This document shows positions 7,838 to 15,910 of a stretch of DNA of 63,152 nucleotides, one piece after another. The DNA comes from JBBQNJ01 sp038329845 (GTDB taxonomy: Bacteria > Planctomycetota > Phycisphaerae > Tepidisphaerales > Tepidisphaeraceae). The stretch is from positions 1 through 63,152 of the forward strand of contig JBBQNJ010000021.1 of the NCBI GenBank assembly GCA_038329845.1. The letters are read 5' to 3'. A program made the position numbers and the translations under genes. The notes beneath the pieces are model-generated. The model worked only from the letters and a program-made list of their open reading frames with translations, was not told the origin of the DNA and searched no databases. Each line of letters starts with the position of its first letter. Positions within the stretch are counted from its first letter, which is position 1.

Positions 7838-10486
7838 TCAGCCCGCCGCGTTGAGGGCTTCGTGCAGATCGACGCGCGATCGCTCGAAATCCCGCCACGG
7901 ATCGGTCTTTCGCTTTTCGAGATAGCGGCCCGCCGTCTCCACCGTGAAATGGTTTGCCGATTTCAGTTTCCCGAACTCCTCCCATGAGATCGGCATGGCC
8001 AGCGGCGCCCCGGGCCGAGCCCGGGTCGAATAGGGCGCCACCGCGGTAGCGCCGCGGCCATTACGATTGTAATCCACGTACACTTTGCCCGTGCGAAGGT
8101 CCTTGCGCATGTTGGCGATAAACATTTCCGGCGATTTTTCCGCCAGCGACTGGGCGATGGTCTGGGTGAAACCCTTGGCCACATCCCACTCGAGGTTGGC
8201 CCGGATCGGGATCGCCAGGTGCAGGCCCTTGCCGCCGGATGTTTTCAGAAATGCCGGAAGCCCGAGCGAATCGATAGTATTTCGCAAGTCGCGGACAGCC
8301 TTGCGCACCCGGGTCCACGCCACGTCCGGCGCTGGGTCCAGATCGAAGATCAACTGATCCGGATGCTCGATGTCATCGGCGCGGCAGTTCCAGGTGTGGA
8401 TCTCCAGCGCGCCGATCTGCGCCATCGCGATCAGTCCTGCTGCATCGTCGATGCATACGTGATCCTCGCGCTTTTTGCCTTCGCCGATGTCCACCTTGCC
8501 GATCGCCGCGGGTAGCGTGCTGGACCAGTTGCGCTGGAAGAAGCATTTGGATCCCACGCCCCCGGGGCATCGCACCAGGGCCAGCGGACGATGGGCGACG
8601 TGCGGCAGCATCCACTCGGCGACGATCGCGTAATAGTCTGCGACCTGGCGCTTGGTCGTTCCAGGGTCGGGGTAGAAAACCTTATCCGGATGGGTCAATT
8701 TCACCGCGATGGATTGCGGGCTGGCGGCCCGGGATTTTTTCGTCGCGCCGGCGGGGCGAGGCGGCTTCTTCGATCCCCGCCTTGTCGCCGCAGGGGCCGC
8801 GGGTGCGGGCGCGGGTGCCGAAGCGGACCCAGTCGCCGAAGCGGGCGCGCTTGCCGAAGCGGGCGCGGTCGCAGCGCGGGTCACGTTCTCGGGATCGACG
8901 GCTCGTTCACGCATAACCTGCTTCGCCGGTTTGTCCGAGCGGAACGCCACGAACGCCGGATGGCGCAGCCGCCCATCCCGCGTCCACCCGGTGAATTTCA
9001 CTTCCGCCACGAGTTGCGGCTTGACCCAATGCTCGCTACGTCGCTCGCGGGCCGGGGGCGCTTCGGCGGTGGGGGCGGATTCCTGTTCTATCTTCTTCAG
9101 TCGCGTTAAAGTGTCTTCCAGCAGATTGTCGTCGAACCCCGTTCCCACCCGACCGGCGTACAGAAGCTCGCCGTCGTGCTCGTGAACTCCCAGCAGCAGC
9201 GATCCGAACCCCGGGCGGCCACCTTGCGGATCGGTATAGCCGATGACCACGAATTCCTGGCGCAAAACGCACTTGCTTTTCAACCAGCTTGGATCGCGAC
9301 GCGATGTGTAGGCCGCATCGGCGCGCTTTGAGATGATCCCCTCAAGCTGCATCTCGCACGCTTTTTTCGCCACCGCCGATCCATCACCACGCACATGCTC
9401 GCTGTAGCGCACGATCGGGTCGAAGCCAGAGCGGTCGAAGATTTCCTTGAGCAGTTCCTTTCGCCGATCGAGCGGCACCTGCCGCAGATCGAATCCATCG
9501 CACCAGGGCAGGTCGAACAGGTAATACACGGCCGCGGCCTTGCGCCGATCCTTGAGCATCGCCTGAAGAGCTTGGAAGTCGCTTTTCCCATCGTCGTCCA
9601 GCACGACGACTTCGCCGTCGAGGATGGCCGTATCGGTCTTGATCGCCTCGAGCGCCGTGGCGACGCCGGCGAACTTATGGGTCCAGTCATGGCCGTTGCG
9701 GGTCTTGAGCGACACCTGGCCGTTGCGGATTTCGGCGATGAGCCGGTAGCCGTCGAACTTGATCTCGTGCAACCATTCATCGCCGGCGGGTGCCGAGTCG
9801 GCCAGCACCGCCAGTTGCGGGGAAAACTCGTGCGGCCACGGCGATTTTTTCGCCCCCGGGATTTCCGCAATGCGCTTGGCCTCGCCGCTCCAGACCGAAT
9901 CGCGCGCTTCGGCGATCTCGTCCATCGACCGCGACGACTTGACGCTCTTTGGTAAAGATTCAACGACCTCATCGCCTTTGCGGGCGTGCGTATCCTTGAT
10001 CTTCATCAACAGCCAGTTTGTTCCGTCGTCGCCGGCTTTGCCCGCCATGCGGACGAGGCTCCATTCGCCGTGAAGTTTTTGGCCGTGCAGCTCGAAGTGG
10101 AGCTTGCCCGCCGCCAGTCCTTTGGCGGGATCGCCCAGAGGCGACCAGGTTCCGCGGTCCCACAGCAGCACCGTCCCTCCGCCGTATTGCCCATCGGGGA
10201 TGACGCCCTCGAACTCGGCGTACTCCATCGGGTGATCCTCGACTTGCACCGCCAGGGCCTTGCGGGCCGGATCGAGGCTCGGTCCCTTCGGGACAGCCCA
10301 GCTTTTCAGCACGCCGTCGAGTTCAAGGCGGAAATCGTAATGTAGGCGCGAGGCATCATGCTTCTGGACGATGAACATGCGTTGGGCGCTCTGGGCGTTC
10401 TTGCCGGTCAGCGATTGGCGCGTATCGCCCGCGGGTTCGGGGGTGCGGTCGAATCGACGTTTTTCTCGATATCGCTTGAGACTCAT
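7838..10486 (-). CDS. ligD: Multifunctional DNA ligase D (phosphoesterase, ligase, polymerase)
   Basis: Seals double-strand breaks held by Ku. Domain order along 882 residues is: 3'-phosphoesterase (MFIVQKHDASRLHYDFRLE, EFEGVIPDGQYGGG), ATP-dependent ligase (motif I EIKFDGYRL with the adenylated Lys, then LDGEVVVLDD), and a C-terminal primase-polymerase (VKLTHPDKVFYP, LIFDLDPAP metal site, LKTSGGKGLH). This is the PE-LIG-POL order known from Pseudomonas-type LigD. An Ala/Ser/Pro-rich linker of about 50 residues, encoded by short GC-rich repeats near 8790-8880, joins ligase and polymerase. The ribosome site is weak. The 245 bp upstream (10487-10731) probably carries the promoter, but I could not pick one. 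Confidence 0.96.
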   Translation of the reverse strand: MSLKRYREKRRFDRTPEPAGDTRQSLTGKNAQSAQRMFIVQKHDASRLHYDFRLELDGVLKSWAVPKGPSLDPARKALAVQVEDHPMEYAEFEGVIPDGQYGGGTVLLWDRGTWSPLGDPAKGLAAGKLHFELHGQKLHGEWSLVRMAGKAGDDGTNWLLMKIKDTHARKGDEVVESLPKSVKSSRSMDEIAEARDSVWSGEAKRIAEIPGAKKSPWPHEFSPQLAVLADSAPAGDEWLHEIKFDGYRLIAEIRNGQVSLKTRNGHDWTHKFAGVATALEAIKTDTAILDGEVVVLDDDGKSDFQALQAMLKDRRKAAAVYYLFDLPWCDGFDLRQVPLDRRKELLKEIFDRSGFDPIVRYSEHVRGDGSAVAKKACEMQLEGIISKRADAAYTSRRDPSWLKSKCVLRQEFVVIGYTDPQGGRPGFGSLLLGVHEHDGELLYAGRVGTGFDDNLLEDTLTRLKKIEQESAPTAEAPPARERRSEHWVKPQLVAEVKFTGWTRDGRLRHPAFVAFRSDKPAKQVMRERAVDPENVTRAATAPASASAPASATGSASAPAPAPAAPAATRRGSKKPPRPAGATKKSRAASPQSIAVKLTHPDKVFYPDPGTTKRQVADYYAIVAEWMLPHVAHRPLALVRCPGGVGSKCFFQRNWSSTLPAAIGKVDIGEGKKREDHVCIDDAAGLIAMAQIGALEIHTWNCRADDIEHPDQLIFDLDPAPDVAWTRVRKAVRDLRNTIDSLGLPAFLKTSGGKGLHLAIPIRANLEWDVAKGFTQTIAQSLAEKSPEMFIANMRKDLRTGKVYVDYNRNGRGATAVAPYSTRARPGAPLAMPISWEEFGKLKSANHFTVETAGRYLEKRKTDPWRDFERSRVDLHEALNAAG

Positions 10487-10731
10487 GGCGCATCCACGCC
10501 GGGCGCGGCATGACCGCGTCCGGGGTTGCTCGGTCCAATGATTGTTCAGATTCCCGCGTTCGTACGGTCGAACGGAAAAGCGCCCGATGGATCAAAAGCC
10601 CTTTCGATCCATACGGGGTCCATCCAGTGGGGTTGTCCAGTCGCCAAGCCACCGTGCAAAACCCGCCGAGCTGAGCCGTAACAAAAAATCTGCGCTGGCG
10701 CGCCCAGCGACTTGGGGATACCGTCGGACGC
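10487..10731. other. Divergent intergenic region without a gene
   Basis: It lies between the ligD start and the start of the oxidoreductase remnant. No convincing open frame, palindrome or promoter pair was identified. Confidence 0.4.
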
Positions 10732-11387
10732 ATGAAAATCCCCGATGATGAGACGCGGCCCTGCTGGAATGTTGGTTTACGGATTCCCCAGTTTGCCCCG
10801 CCGGAAAAATCGGAACCCGATGACGTCTGCGTCGTCGGGGCAGGCATCGCCGGGTTGACCACCGCGTACCTGCTGTGCCGCGACGGAAAGTCGGTGGTCC
10901 TGCTGGACGAGCGGGCCATCGGGTCCGGTCAGACCGGGCGCACCAGCGCTCACCTAGCCAGCGCCCTGGATGACCGGTTCGTCGAGATCGAGCGCCTGCA
11001 CGGGATCGATTCGGCACGCCTGGCCTGGCAAAGCCACGATCTTCCGATCGACACGATCGAGCGGATCGCCGCTGACGAGAAAATCGGCTGCGATTTTTCA
11101 CGGGTGGATGGCCTTCTCAGCGCCGGCGAATCCGGCGACCGAGCCGCGCTGCAGCGCGAGTTCGACGCCGCCCGCCGCGCTGGATTCCCAGGCGTGGCGC
11201 TGTGCGATTCGGGCGGATTAGCAGATCACCCGTGCATTGCTTTTCTCAACCAGGCGGTCTTCCATCTGCTCACGCCGGAGAGGTCGCATCGCCGCAGGAG
11301 ATTCGCCCGGGCACCGGCGCGATTCTGCGCCAGGGGCTGACGAAGCTGGCGACTTACCGCAACCCGAAGCGGAGGATGCCATGTTGA
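10732..11387 (+). pseudogene. Remnant of an FAD-dependent oxidoreductase with C-terminal Rieske domain
   Basis: Residues from ATG 10732 contain the FAD-binding GAGIAGLTTAYLL, then SGQTGRTSAHL and an amino-acid-oxidase-like body up to CIAFLNQAVFH. Intact relatives, about 500 residues long, continue from this point with HPLKYL-type sequence. Here the frame turns into Arg-rich nonsense and stops at 11340. In another frame, 11286-11387 reads SPQEIRPGTGAILRQGLTKL, which resembles the segment just before the Rieske domain of such enzymes; it stops before any CxH or CxxH iron-sulfur motif. At least one internal deletion (roughly 200 codons) with frame change plus loss of the 3' end explains the picture. 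No function is expected. Confidence 0.6.
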
Positions 11388-11445
11388 ACCAAGTGATCGC
11401 AGTATTTTCATTGACGGACGGGAAATCCGAATATTCGATGAAGCC

Positions 11446-11793
11446 ATGAAACATATCCAAACCGCGCGACACGCCGAATTTTTCAACCCATTGATGGAGT
11501 CGAAGCGATTGCAGGCGGCGATGATGACATTGGCGGCCGGGGAGTCGTCCAGCGACGAAATGGCCAACGAGCATCCGCGGGCCGAGCAGTGGCTGTTTGT
11601 CGTTCGCGGTCGCGGGCGGGTTCGCGTGTCTGGGCGGTCGGCGGCGCTGGGGGCGGGATCGCTCGTGTGGATCGAGGCGGGCGAGCCGCATCAGATCACC
11701 AATACGGGCCGATCGCCGCTGGTCACTATCAATTTCTACGCCCCGCCGGCGTACACGGCTTCGGGGAATGTTCGTAGGCGGGCCAGGACGTGA
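11446..11793 (+). CDS. Small cupin-domain protein
   Basis: A single-domain beta-barrel protein of 115 residues. The first cupin motif is in HPRAEQWLFVVRGRGRVRVSG and the second in GSLVWIEAGEPHQITNTG, where the His and Glu residues would hold a metal ion. The substrate cannot be read from the sequence; family members range from dioxygenases to simple binding proteins. No strong ribosome site is visible before ATG 11446. It lies between the decayed oxidoreductase and the YciE-like gene, which has its own ribosome site. Confidence 0.75.
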   Translation: MKHIQTARHAEFFNPLMESKRLQAAMMTLAAGESSSDEMANEHPRAEQWLFVVRGRGRVRVSGRSAALGAGSLVWIEAGEPHQITNTGRSPLVTINFYAPPAYTASGNVRRRART

Positions 11794-11953
11794 CACGATA
11801 CCGACACAGGCTGTAACTTCGCAGGCACGCGGGTTGCAAAAGGAGTGTCCGAACCGTCGCTCATCGGGAGTGGCGATCTGCGCGTTGTCGGGCCGGGGGC
11901 CTTGAGGCCAGTCCGGCCCGATGATGCATCAACCAATTTTCAGGAGTTTCGCA

Positions 11954-12457
11954 ATGGACAGCCTCAATGATCTGCTGATCGACGAACTGAAAGACATTTA
12001 CAGCGCCGAGACGCAACTGATCAAGGCATTGCCGAAGATGGCCAAGAAGGCGTCATCATCGGCATTGCAGAAAGCCTTTACGTCGCATCTGAAGGAGACG
12101 GAAAAGCATGTCGATCGATTAGAGAAGATCGCGACGAAGATGGGGATGAAACTCAAGGGCAAGACGTGTAAGGGGATGCAGGGGCTGCTCGAGGAAGGCA
12201 AGGAGGTCATCGAAGAGGACGGCGACGCGGCGGTGATCGACGCGGCGTTGATCGGCGCCGCCCAGCGGGTCGAGCACTACGAAATGGCCGCCTACGGCAC
12301 CGCCCGCGCCATCGCCGAGCAGTTGGGGCTGTCCGACGTCGCCAAGCAGCTCCAGGCCACCCTCGACGAGGAAGGTGCCGCCGACAAGAAGCTGACCGAC
12401 ATCGCCGAAGGCGAAGTCCTTGCCTCCGCCAGCGAAGCCGGCGAAGAAGACGAATAA
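11954..12457 (+). CDS. YciE/YciF (DUF892)-type ferritin-like protein
   Basis: A four-helix, ferritin-like cytosolic protein of 167 residues. Hallmarks are LNDLLIDELKDIYSAETQLIKALPKMAKKA and, further on, AALIGAAQRVEHYEMAAYGTA, whose Glu, Tyr and His residues correspond to the di-iron region of the family. Members are induced by stress, and function is poorly defined. AGGAG at 11942-11946 stands seven bases before ATG 11954; the earlier in-frame start at 11921 lacks this. A strong intrinsic terminator follows. Together with ku/ligD and the cupin it may form a stress-survival neighbourhood, but this is inference. Confidence 0.88.
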   Translation: MDSLNDLLIDELKDIYSAETQLIKALPKMAKKASSSALQKAFTSHLKETEKHVDRLEKIATKMGMKLKGKTCKGMQGLLEEGKEVIEEDGDAAVIDAALIGAAQRVEHYEMAAYGTARAIAEQLGLSDVAKQLQATLDEEGAADKKLTDIAEGEVLASASEAGEEDE

Positions 12458-12476
12458 GCAGGTCCCCCAATCAGAC

Positions 12477-12516
12477 TCCCCCGCGCGGCCCAATGTGGCG
12501 CGCGGGGGATTTTTTT
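12477..12516 (+). terminator. Intrinsic terminator after the YciE/F-like gene
   Basis: tcccccgcgcg (12477-12487) pairs perfectly with cgcgcggggga (12499-12509) over an 11-nt loop and is followed by seven T (12510-12516). Confidence 0.9.
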
Positions 12517-12537
12517 GGAAACAAGAAAAAAAATAAG

Positions 12538-12660
12538 CGCGTCCCCGTTTTACAAAGCAACAATACATGGTTTTAGCCAGATATATTTAATATACTTACA
12601 TATCTAGAGTTACATAAAAAGGGGACGCGATTCTTTTTTAATTAAGCGCGTCCCCTTTTT
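12538..12660. repeat. AT-rich element bounded by CGCGTCCCC repeats; terminator-like hairpin
   Basis: The nonamer cgcgtcccc occurs at 12538-12546 and 12647-12655 and inverted at 12621-12629. The last two form a perfect 14-bp hairpin (aaaaaggggacgcg, 12616-12629, with 12647-12660) with A and T tails, which would terminate transcription in both directions. The roughly 75 bases between the first two copies are strikingly AT-rich for this genome. Related sequence lies at 31410-31429 and 58325-58381. The rest of 12661-12775 holds no gene. Confidence 0.65.
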
Positions 12661-12775
12661 TCAATGGGTGCCGAAGATGGGGCGCGGGTACCGGTGGCGA
12701 TGCGTGATCAACGGTGGCCCTGGACGGGCTTGGGCCGCCCGAAAATAGGGCGAGGGCGCGGGGTGGCGATGCGAT

Positions 12776-15013
12776 TCAGGGATTGGGGGAGGCGAAGGCG
12801 ACGAGGGTGGCGGCGGTGCGCTGGCGGTAGAGGGTCATGAGGGTTTGGTGGGTGCCGGTGTCGTCGGAAGAGGTGGGGGTACGCTGGGTGTAGTGGCCAT
12901 TAGGGTCCATGTCCCAGGCCTGGCGGTGGTCGTGCAGCATGATTTGGAGGACCTCCCACAGCCGTTCGCGCAAGGGGCGGTCCTCGATCGGGGCGACGGC
13001 CTCGACTCGGGACATGAGGTTGCGATACATCCAATCGGCCGAGCCGATGTAGAACCGTCCCCCGAGCGAGTCGGACTCACCGTGGCGAAAGTGCCAGATC
13101 CGCGAATGTTCGAGAAACCGTCCGATCACGCTGATGACGCGGATATTCTCGCTAAGCCCCGGCACTCCGGGGCGGAGGCAGCAGAACCCGCGGACGATCA
13201 GGTCGATCCGCACCCCCGCGGCACTGGCGCGGTACAAGGCCCGGACCACCTTGCGATCCTCAAGGCTGTTCATCTTGGCCAGAATGTATCCCGAGCCGCC
13301 GGCGCGGACATGCTCGATCTCGGCGTCGATGAACTCGAGAAATTTGCTCCGCATATTCACCGGCGCCACCAGCAGTTTGTTGTACGTCCGTTTGAGGGAC
13401 CGTCCGGTGAGGTAATGGAACAGCTCGACCAGGTCCTGGGTGATCCCCGGATCGCTGGTCAGCAGTCCCACATCGGTGTAGAGCTTTGAGGTTTGGACGT
13501 GGTAGTTGCCGGTGCCGATGTGGGCATAGCAGCGGATGCCGTCGGAGTCCTGGCGGACCACCAGCGTTGTCTTGGTGTGGGTTTTGTAGCCCAGCACGCC
13601 GTAGACGACGTGGACACCGGCTTTCTCGAGTTTGCGGGCGATGACGATATTTCGCTCTTCGTCGAACCTCGCCTTGAGTTCGACCAGGCAAACGACCTGC
13701 TTGCCGGCCTCGGCGGCCTGGATCAGGGTGTGCAGAAACGGTGAATCATCGCCGGTGCGATAGAGCGTCATCTTGATCGCCAGCACCTTCGGGTCGCCGG
13801 CCGCGGCCTTCACAAAGCGCTCGACCGACGCGGTGAAGCTTTCGTAGGGATGATGGACCAGGATGTTGCCGCGGCGAATGAGTGCGAAGATGTCCGCCTC
13901 CTCATCGAGCAAGGCGGTGGGCACCAAAGGAGTCCATGGCTCGTAGCGAAGCGGCGGCAGGTTCAGATCCCACAGGGGACGCAGTTCCTGGTAATCCAGT
14001 TCCCCGGATAGTTCGTAAACATCGTCGTCGCTCAGTTCCAATTCATGGGTGAGAAAATCAAGCACCCAGGGATTGGGATCCGGTCCATGCTCCAGTCGCA
14101 CGACGGTGCCGAATCGGCGCTGGCGAAGCTCCTGCGTCACCAGCTCGCGCAGATCGTCGGTGTCGTCATCATTGAGTTCGATATCGGCGTTACGCGTAAT
14201 GCGAAAGGGCATCACATCAACCACCCGCATCTCGGGGAACAAATCGCCGAGGTTGTGGCGGATCATGTCGTACAACGAGACGAAGCGGAACTGCCCGTCG
14301 GCGGGATTGGGTGCCGGCAGCGCGATCCAGCGCGGCAGGGTTTCGGGCACCTTGATGCGGGCGAAGAGATTTTCGCCGTGGTCTGGGTGATGCAGGATCA
14401 CGCCGAGCGACTCGGAGAGGTTGGACATGAAGGGGAATGGGTGGCCGGGATCGACGGCCAAAGGGGTGAGGATGGGAAAGACGTTGCGGGTGAAAAAGGC
14501 GTTGGCGTCGGCGCGTTCGGCGTCGGCGAGCTGGTCCCATGCGAGTAAGTGAATGCCCGAAGCGGTCAAGGCCGGGCGGATTTGCCGAGTGTAGACATCG
14601 GCTTGTCGGGTGGCCAAGTCGCGGACGATCCGGCGGATCGCCGAAAGTTGTTGGGCGGGGGTCAGGCCATCGGGGGATGGGATGAGTACCCCGGCGGCGG
14701 CCTGGCGCTTGAGTTGCCAGACCCGCTTCATGAAAAACTCGTCGAGATTGCTGGTGAAGATGCCGAGGAACTTCACCCGTTCGAGCAAGGGGGTTCGTTC
14801 ATCCTCGGCTTCATGCAGCACCCGGCGGTTAAACTCGAGCCAGCTCAGATCGCGATTAAGAAACTCGGCCGGCGACACATCGCCGCGAGGCATATCGGCG
14901 ATCGCCTGCATCGACGGGACGAGCGCCGCCGCAACCTCGGCGCGGTCGGACGATGGGCCGGGCGTGGCCGAACGGGTGTCGGTGTCGATCGGCGCGGCGG
15001 ACGAATTCACCAT
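12776..15013 (-). CDS. ppk1: Polyphosphate kinase 1
   Basis: Membrane-associated enzyme that polymerises the ATP gamma-phosphate into inorganic polyphosphate. The N-terminal domain is marked by FLNRDLSWLEFNRRVLHEAED and FTSNLDEFFMKRV. The catalytic domains contain the autophosphorylated-His motif RCYAHIGTGNYH followed by YTDVGLLTSD, and RFYIGSADWMYRN near the C-terminus. The length of 745 residues is typical or slightly long. ATG 15013 is preferred because GGAG stands six bases upstream; ATG 15025 would add four residues. The 3' end faces the CGCGTCCCC hairpin. Four 20-bp direct repeats lie 53 bp upstream of this start and may be control sites. Confidence 0.96.
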   Translation of the reverse strand: MVNSSAAPIDTDTRSATPGPSSDRAEVAAALVPSMQAIADMPRGDVSPAEFLNRDLSWLEFNRRVLHEAEDERTPLLERVKFLGIFTSNLDEFFMKRVWQLKRQAAAGVLIPSPDGLTPAQQLSAIRRIVRDLATRQADVYTRQIRPALTASGIHLLAWDQLADAERADANAFFTRNVFPILTPLAVDPGHPFPFMSNLSESLGVILHHPDHGENLFARIKVPETLPRWIALPAPNPADGQFRFVSLYDMIRHNLGDLFPEMRVVDVMPFRITRNADIELNDDDTDDLRELVTQELRQRRFGTVVRLEHGPDPNPWVLDFLTHELELSDDDVYELSGELDYQELRPLWDLNLPPLRYEPWTPLVPTALLDEEADIFALIRRGNILVHHPYESFTASVERFVKAAAGDPKVLAIKMTLYRTGDDSPFLHTLIQAAEAGKQVVCLVELKARFDEERNIVIARKLEKAGVHVVYGVLGYKTHTKTTLVVRQDSDGIRCYAHIGTGNYHVQTSKLYTDVGLLTSDPGITQDLVELFHYLTGRSLKRTYNKLLVAPVNMRSKFLEFIDAEIEHVRAGGSGYILAKMNSLEDRKVVRALYRASAAGVRIDLIVRGFCCLRPGVPGLSENIRVISVIGRFLEHSRIWHFRHGESDSLGGRFYIGSADWMYRNLMSRVEAVAPIEDRPLRERLWEVLQIMLHDHRQAWDMDPNGHYTQRTPTSSDDTGTHQTLMTLYRQRTAATLVAFASPNP

Positions 15014-15065
15014 CGATCGCTCCATGTCACGGCGGATTGTACGCGAATCCCATGAGCGCCGCGCT

Positions 15066-15145
15066 AAGAGCCAGGACGTAACTTCAAGAGCCAGGGCGTA
15101 TCTTCAAGAGCGAGTGCATACTTTCAAGAGCCAGGGCGTAACATC
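15066..15145 (-). repeat. Four tandem 20-bp repeats upstream of ppk1
   Basis: Consecutive units at 15066-15085, 15086-15105, 15106-15125 and 15126-15145 share the plus-strand consensus aagagccagggcgtaacttc. Unit 3 is the most diverged. A 20-bp period places each copy on nearly the same DNA face. Their place upstream of ppk1 suggests an activator or repressor array, or simply a minisatellite. The remaining 15146-15188 holds nothing. Confidence 0.85.
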
Positions 15146-15188
15146 GCCGCGGCGATCGAAGGGCCGTTTGCGGCGGAGGCGAAGCGGA

Positions 15189-15719
15189 TCAGGCAAAGCG
15201 GTGGAGGATCACCAGTGCCAGGCCCACCGAGCCGAGTGTACCCATCACCATCCCGAAGATGGCCCGTCCCATGCCGTGGCGGTGGGGGTGGTTTCGGATA
15301 TCCCAGACGGCGAGAATTGAGAGGACGAGTGCTATCGGTGCCGGCAGGAGCAGCACACTCAGCAGTCCGAGGTATCCGGCGGCGATGGCCCAGCCGGATC
15401 GTCCGACCGGCAGGAGCCATCGCATTCCCGCATCTTCGCCCAATGGTGCCGGACCGCCGCGGGGAACGTAATACTCGACGGGAATGGCCGCGGCGGGCCG
15501 CGCCGGGACGGGCGGGGGCACCGGGGATGCGGCTGCGGCCGGGGCGACATCGGAAAACAGCTCGGGAACCGTCGCGGCGGGTTGCCAGTTCGCCATCCCC
15601 GCCCGCCACACCAGATCGGCGCGGTCCAGTCGCCCGCTGCTTGCCATTTCCCGCATTTCCGAATGGCCCACCGGGCCGAGTTGTTGGCCGTTTTTCGCGT
15701 AGAACCAGAGGGTATCCAT
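15189..15719 (-). CDS. GYF_2-domain membrane protein with DUF4190-like C-terminus
   Basis: The protein has 176 residues when started at ATG 15719 (MDTLWFYAKNGQQLGPVG). The N-terminal 50 residues form a GYF_2-like domain, with WFYAKNGQQLGPVG, a conserved Leu/Val-WRAGMANWQPA segment and a binding groove for proline-rich peptides. A Pro/Ala linker (PVPPPVPARPAA) follows. Two C-terminal membrane segments flank LSILAVWDIRNHPHRHGMGRAIFGM, which resembles DUF4190. A longer reading to 15896 is unlikely because it is unconserved and Arg/Pro-rich. Such proteins are common in planctomycetes and of unknown role. The gene is upstream of ppk1 on the same strand but separated from it by the 20-bp repeats. 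Confidence 0.75.
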   Translation of the reverse strand: MDTLWFYAKNGQQLGPVGHSEMREMASSGRLDRADLVWRAGMANWQPAATVPELFSDVAPAAAASPVPPPVPARPAAAIPVEYYVPRGGPAPLGEDAGMRWLLPVGRSGWAIAAGYLGLLSVLLLPAPIALVLSILAVWDIRNHPHRHGMGRAIFGMVMGTLGSVGLALVILHRFA

Positions 15720-15910
15720 CGCTTGGATTCTAGCTTCGGGCGATGGTGGACGCCAAGGGAGACATCGGGTACGACAGTTGCGAAGAGGGTCCTGGCGGGC
15801 GTTGGGTTTCGGTGCATGAAACGCTCTTGCAACCATGCGAGGGCTATGACAGGGTCGTGAGATCGCAGACCCGGGAGCTACTCGTTCGTTTTCCAAAGGT
15901 TTCGTTGATC

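Noticed and set aside
15066..15145. CRISPR array
   Set aside because: The 20-bp units are directly adjacent, without spacers, and no cas gene is in the window.
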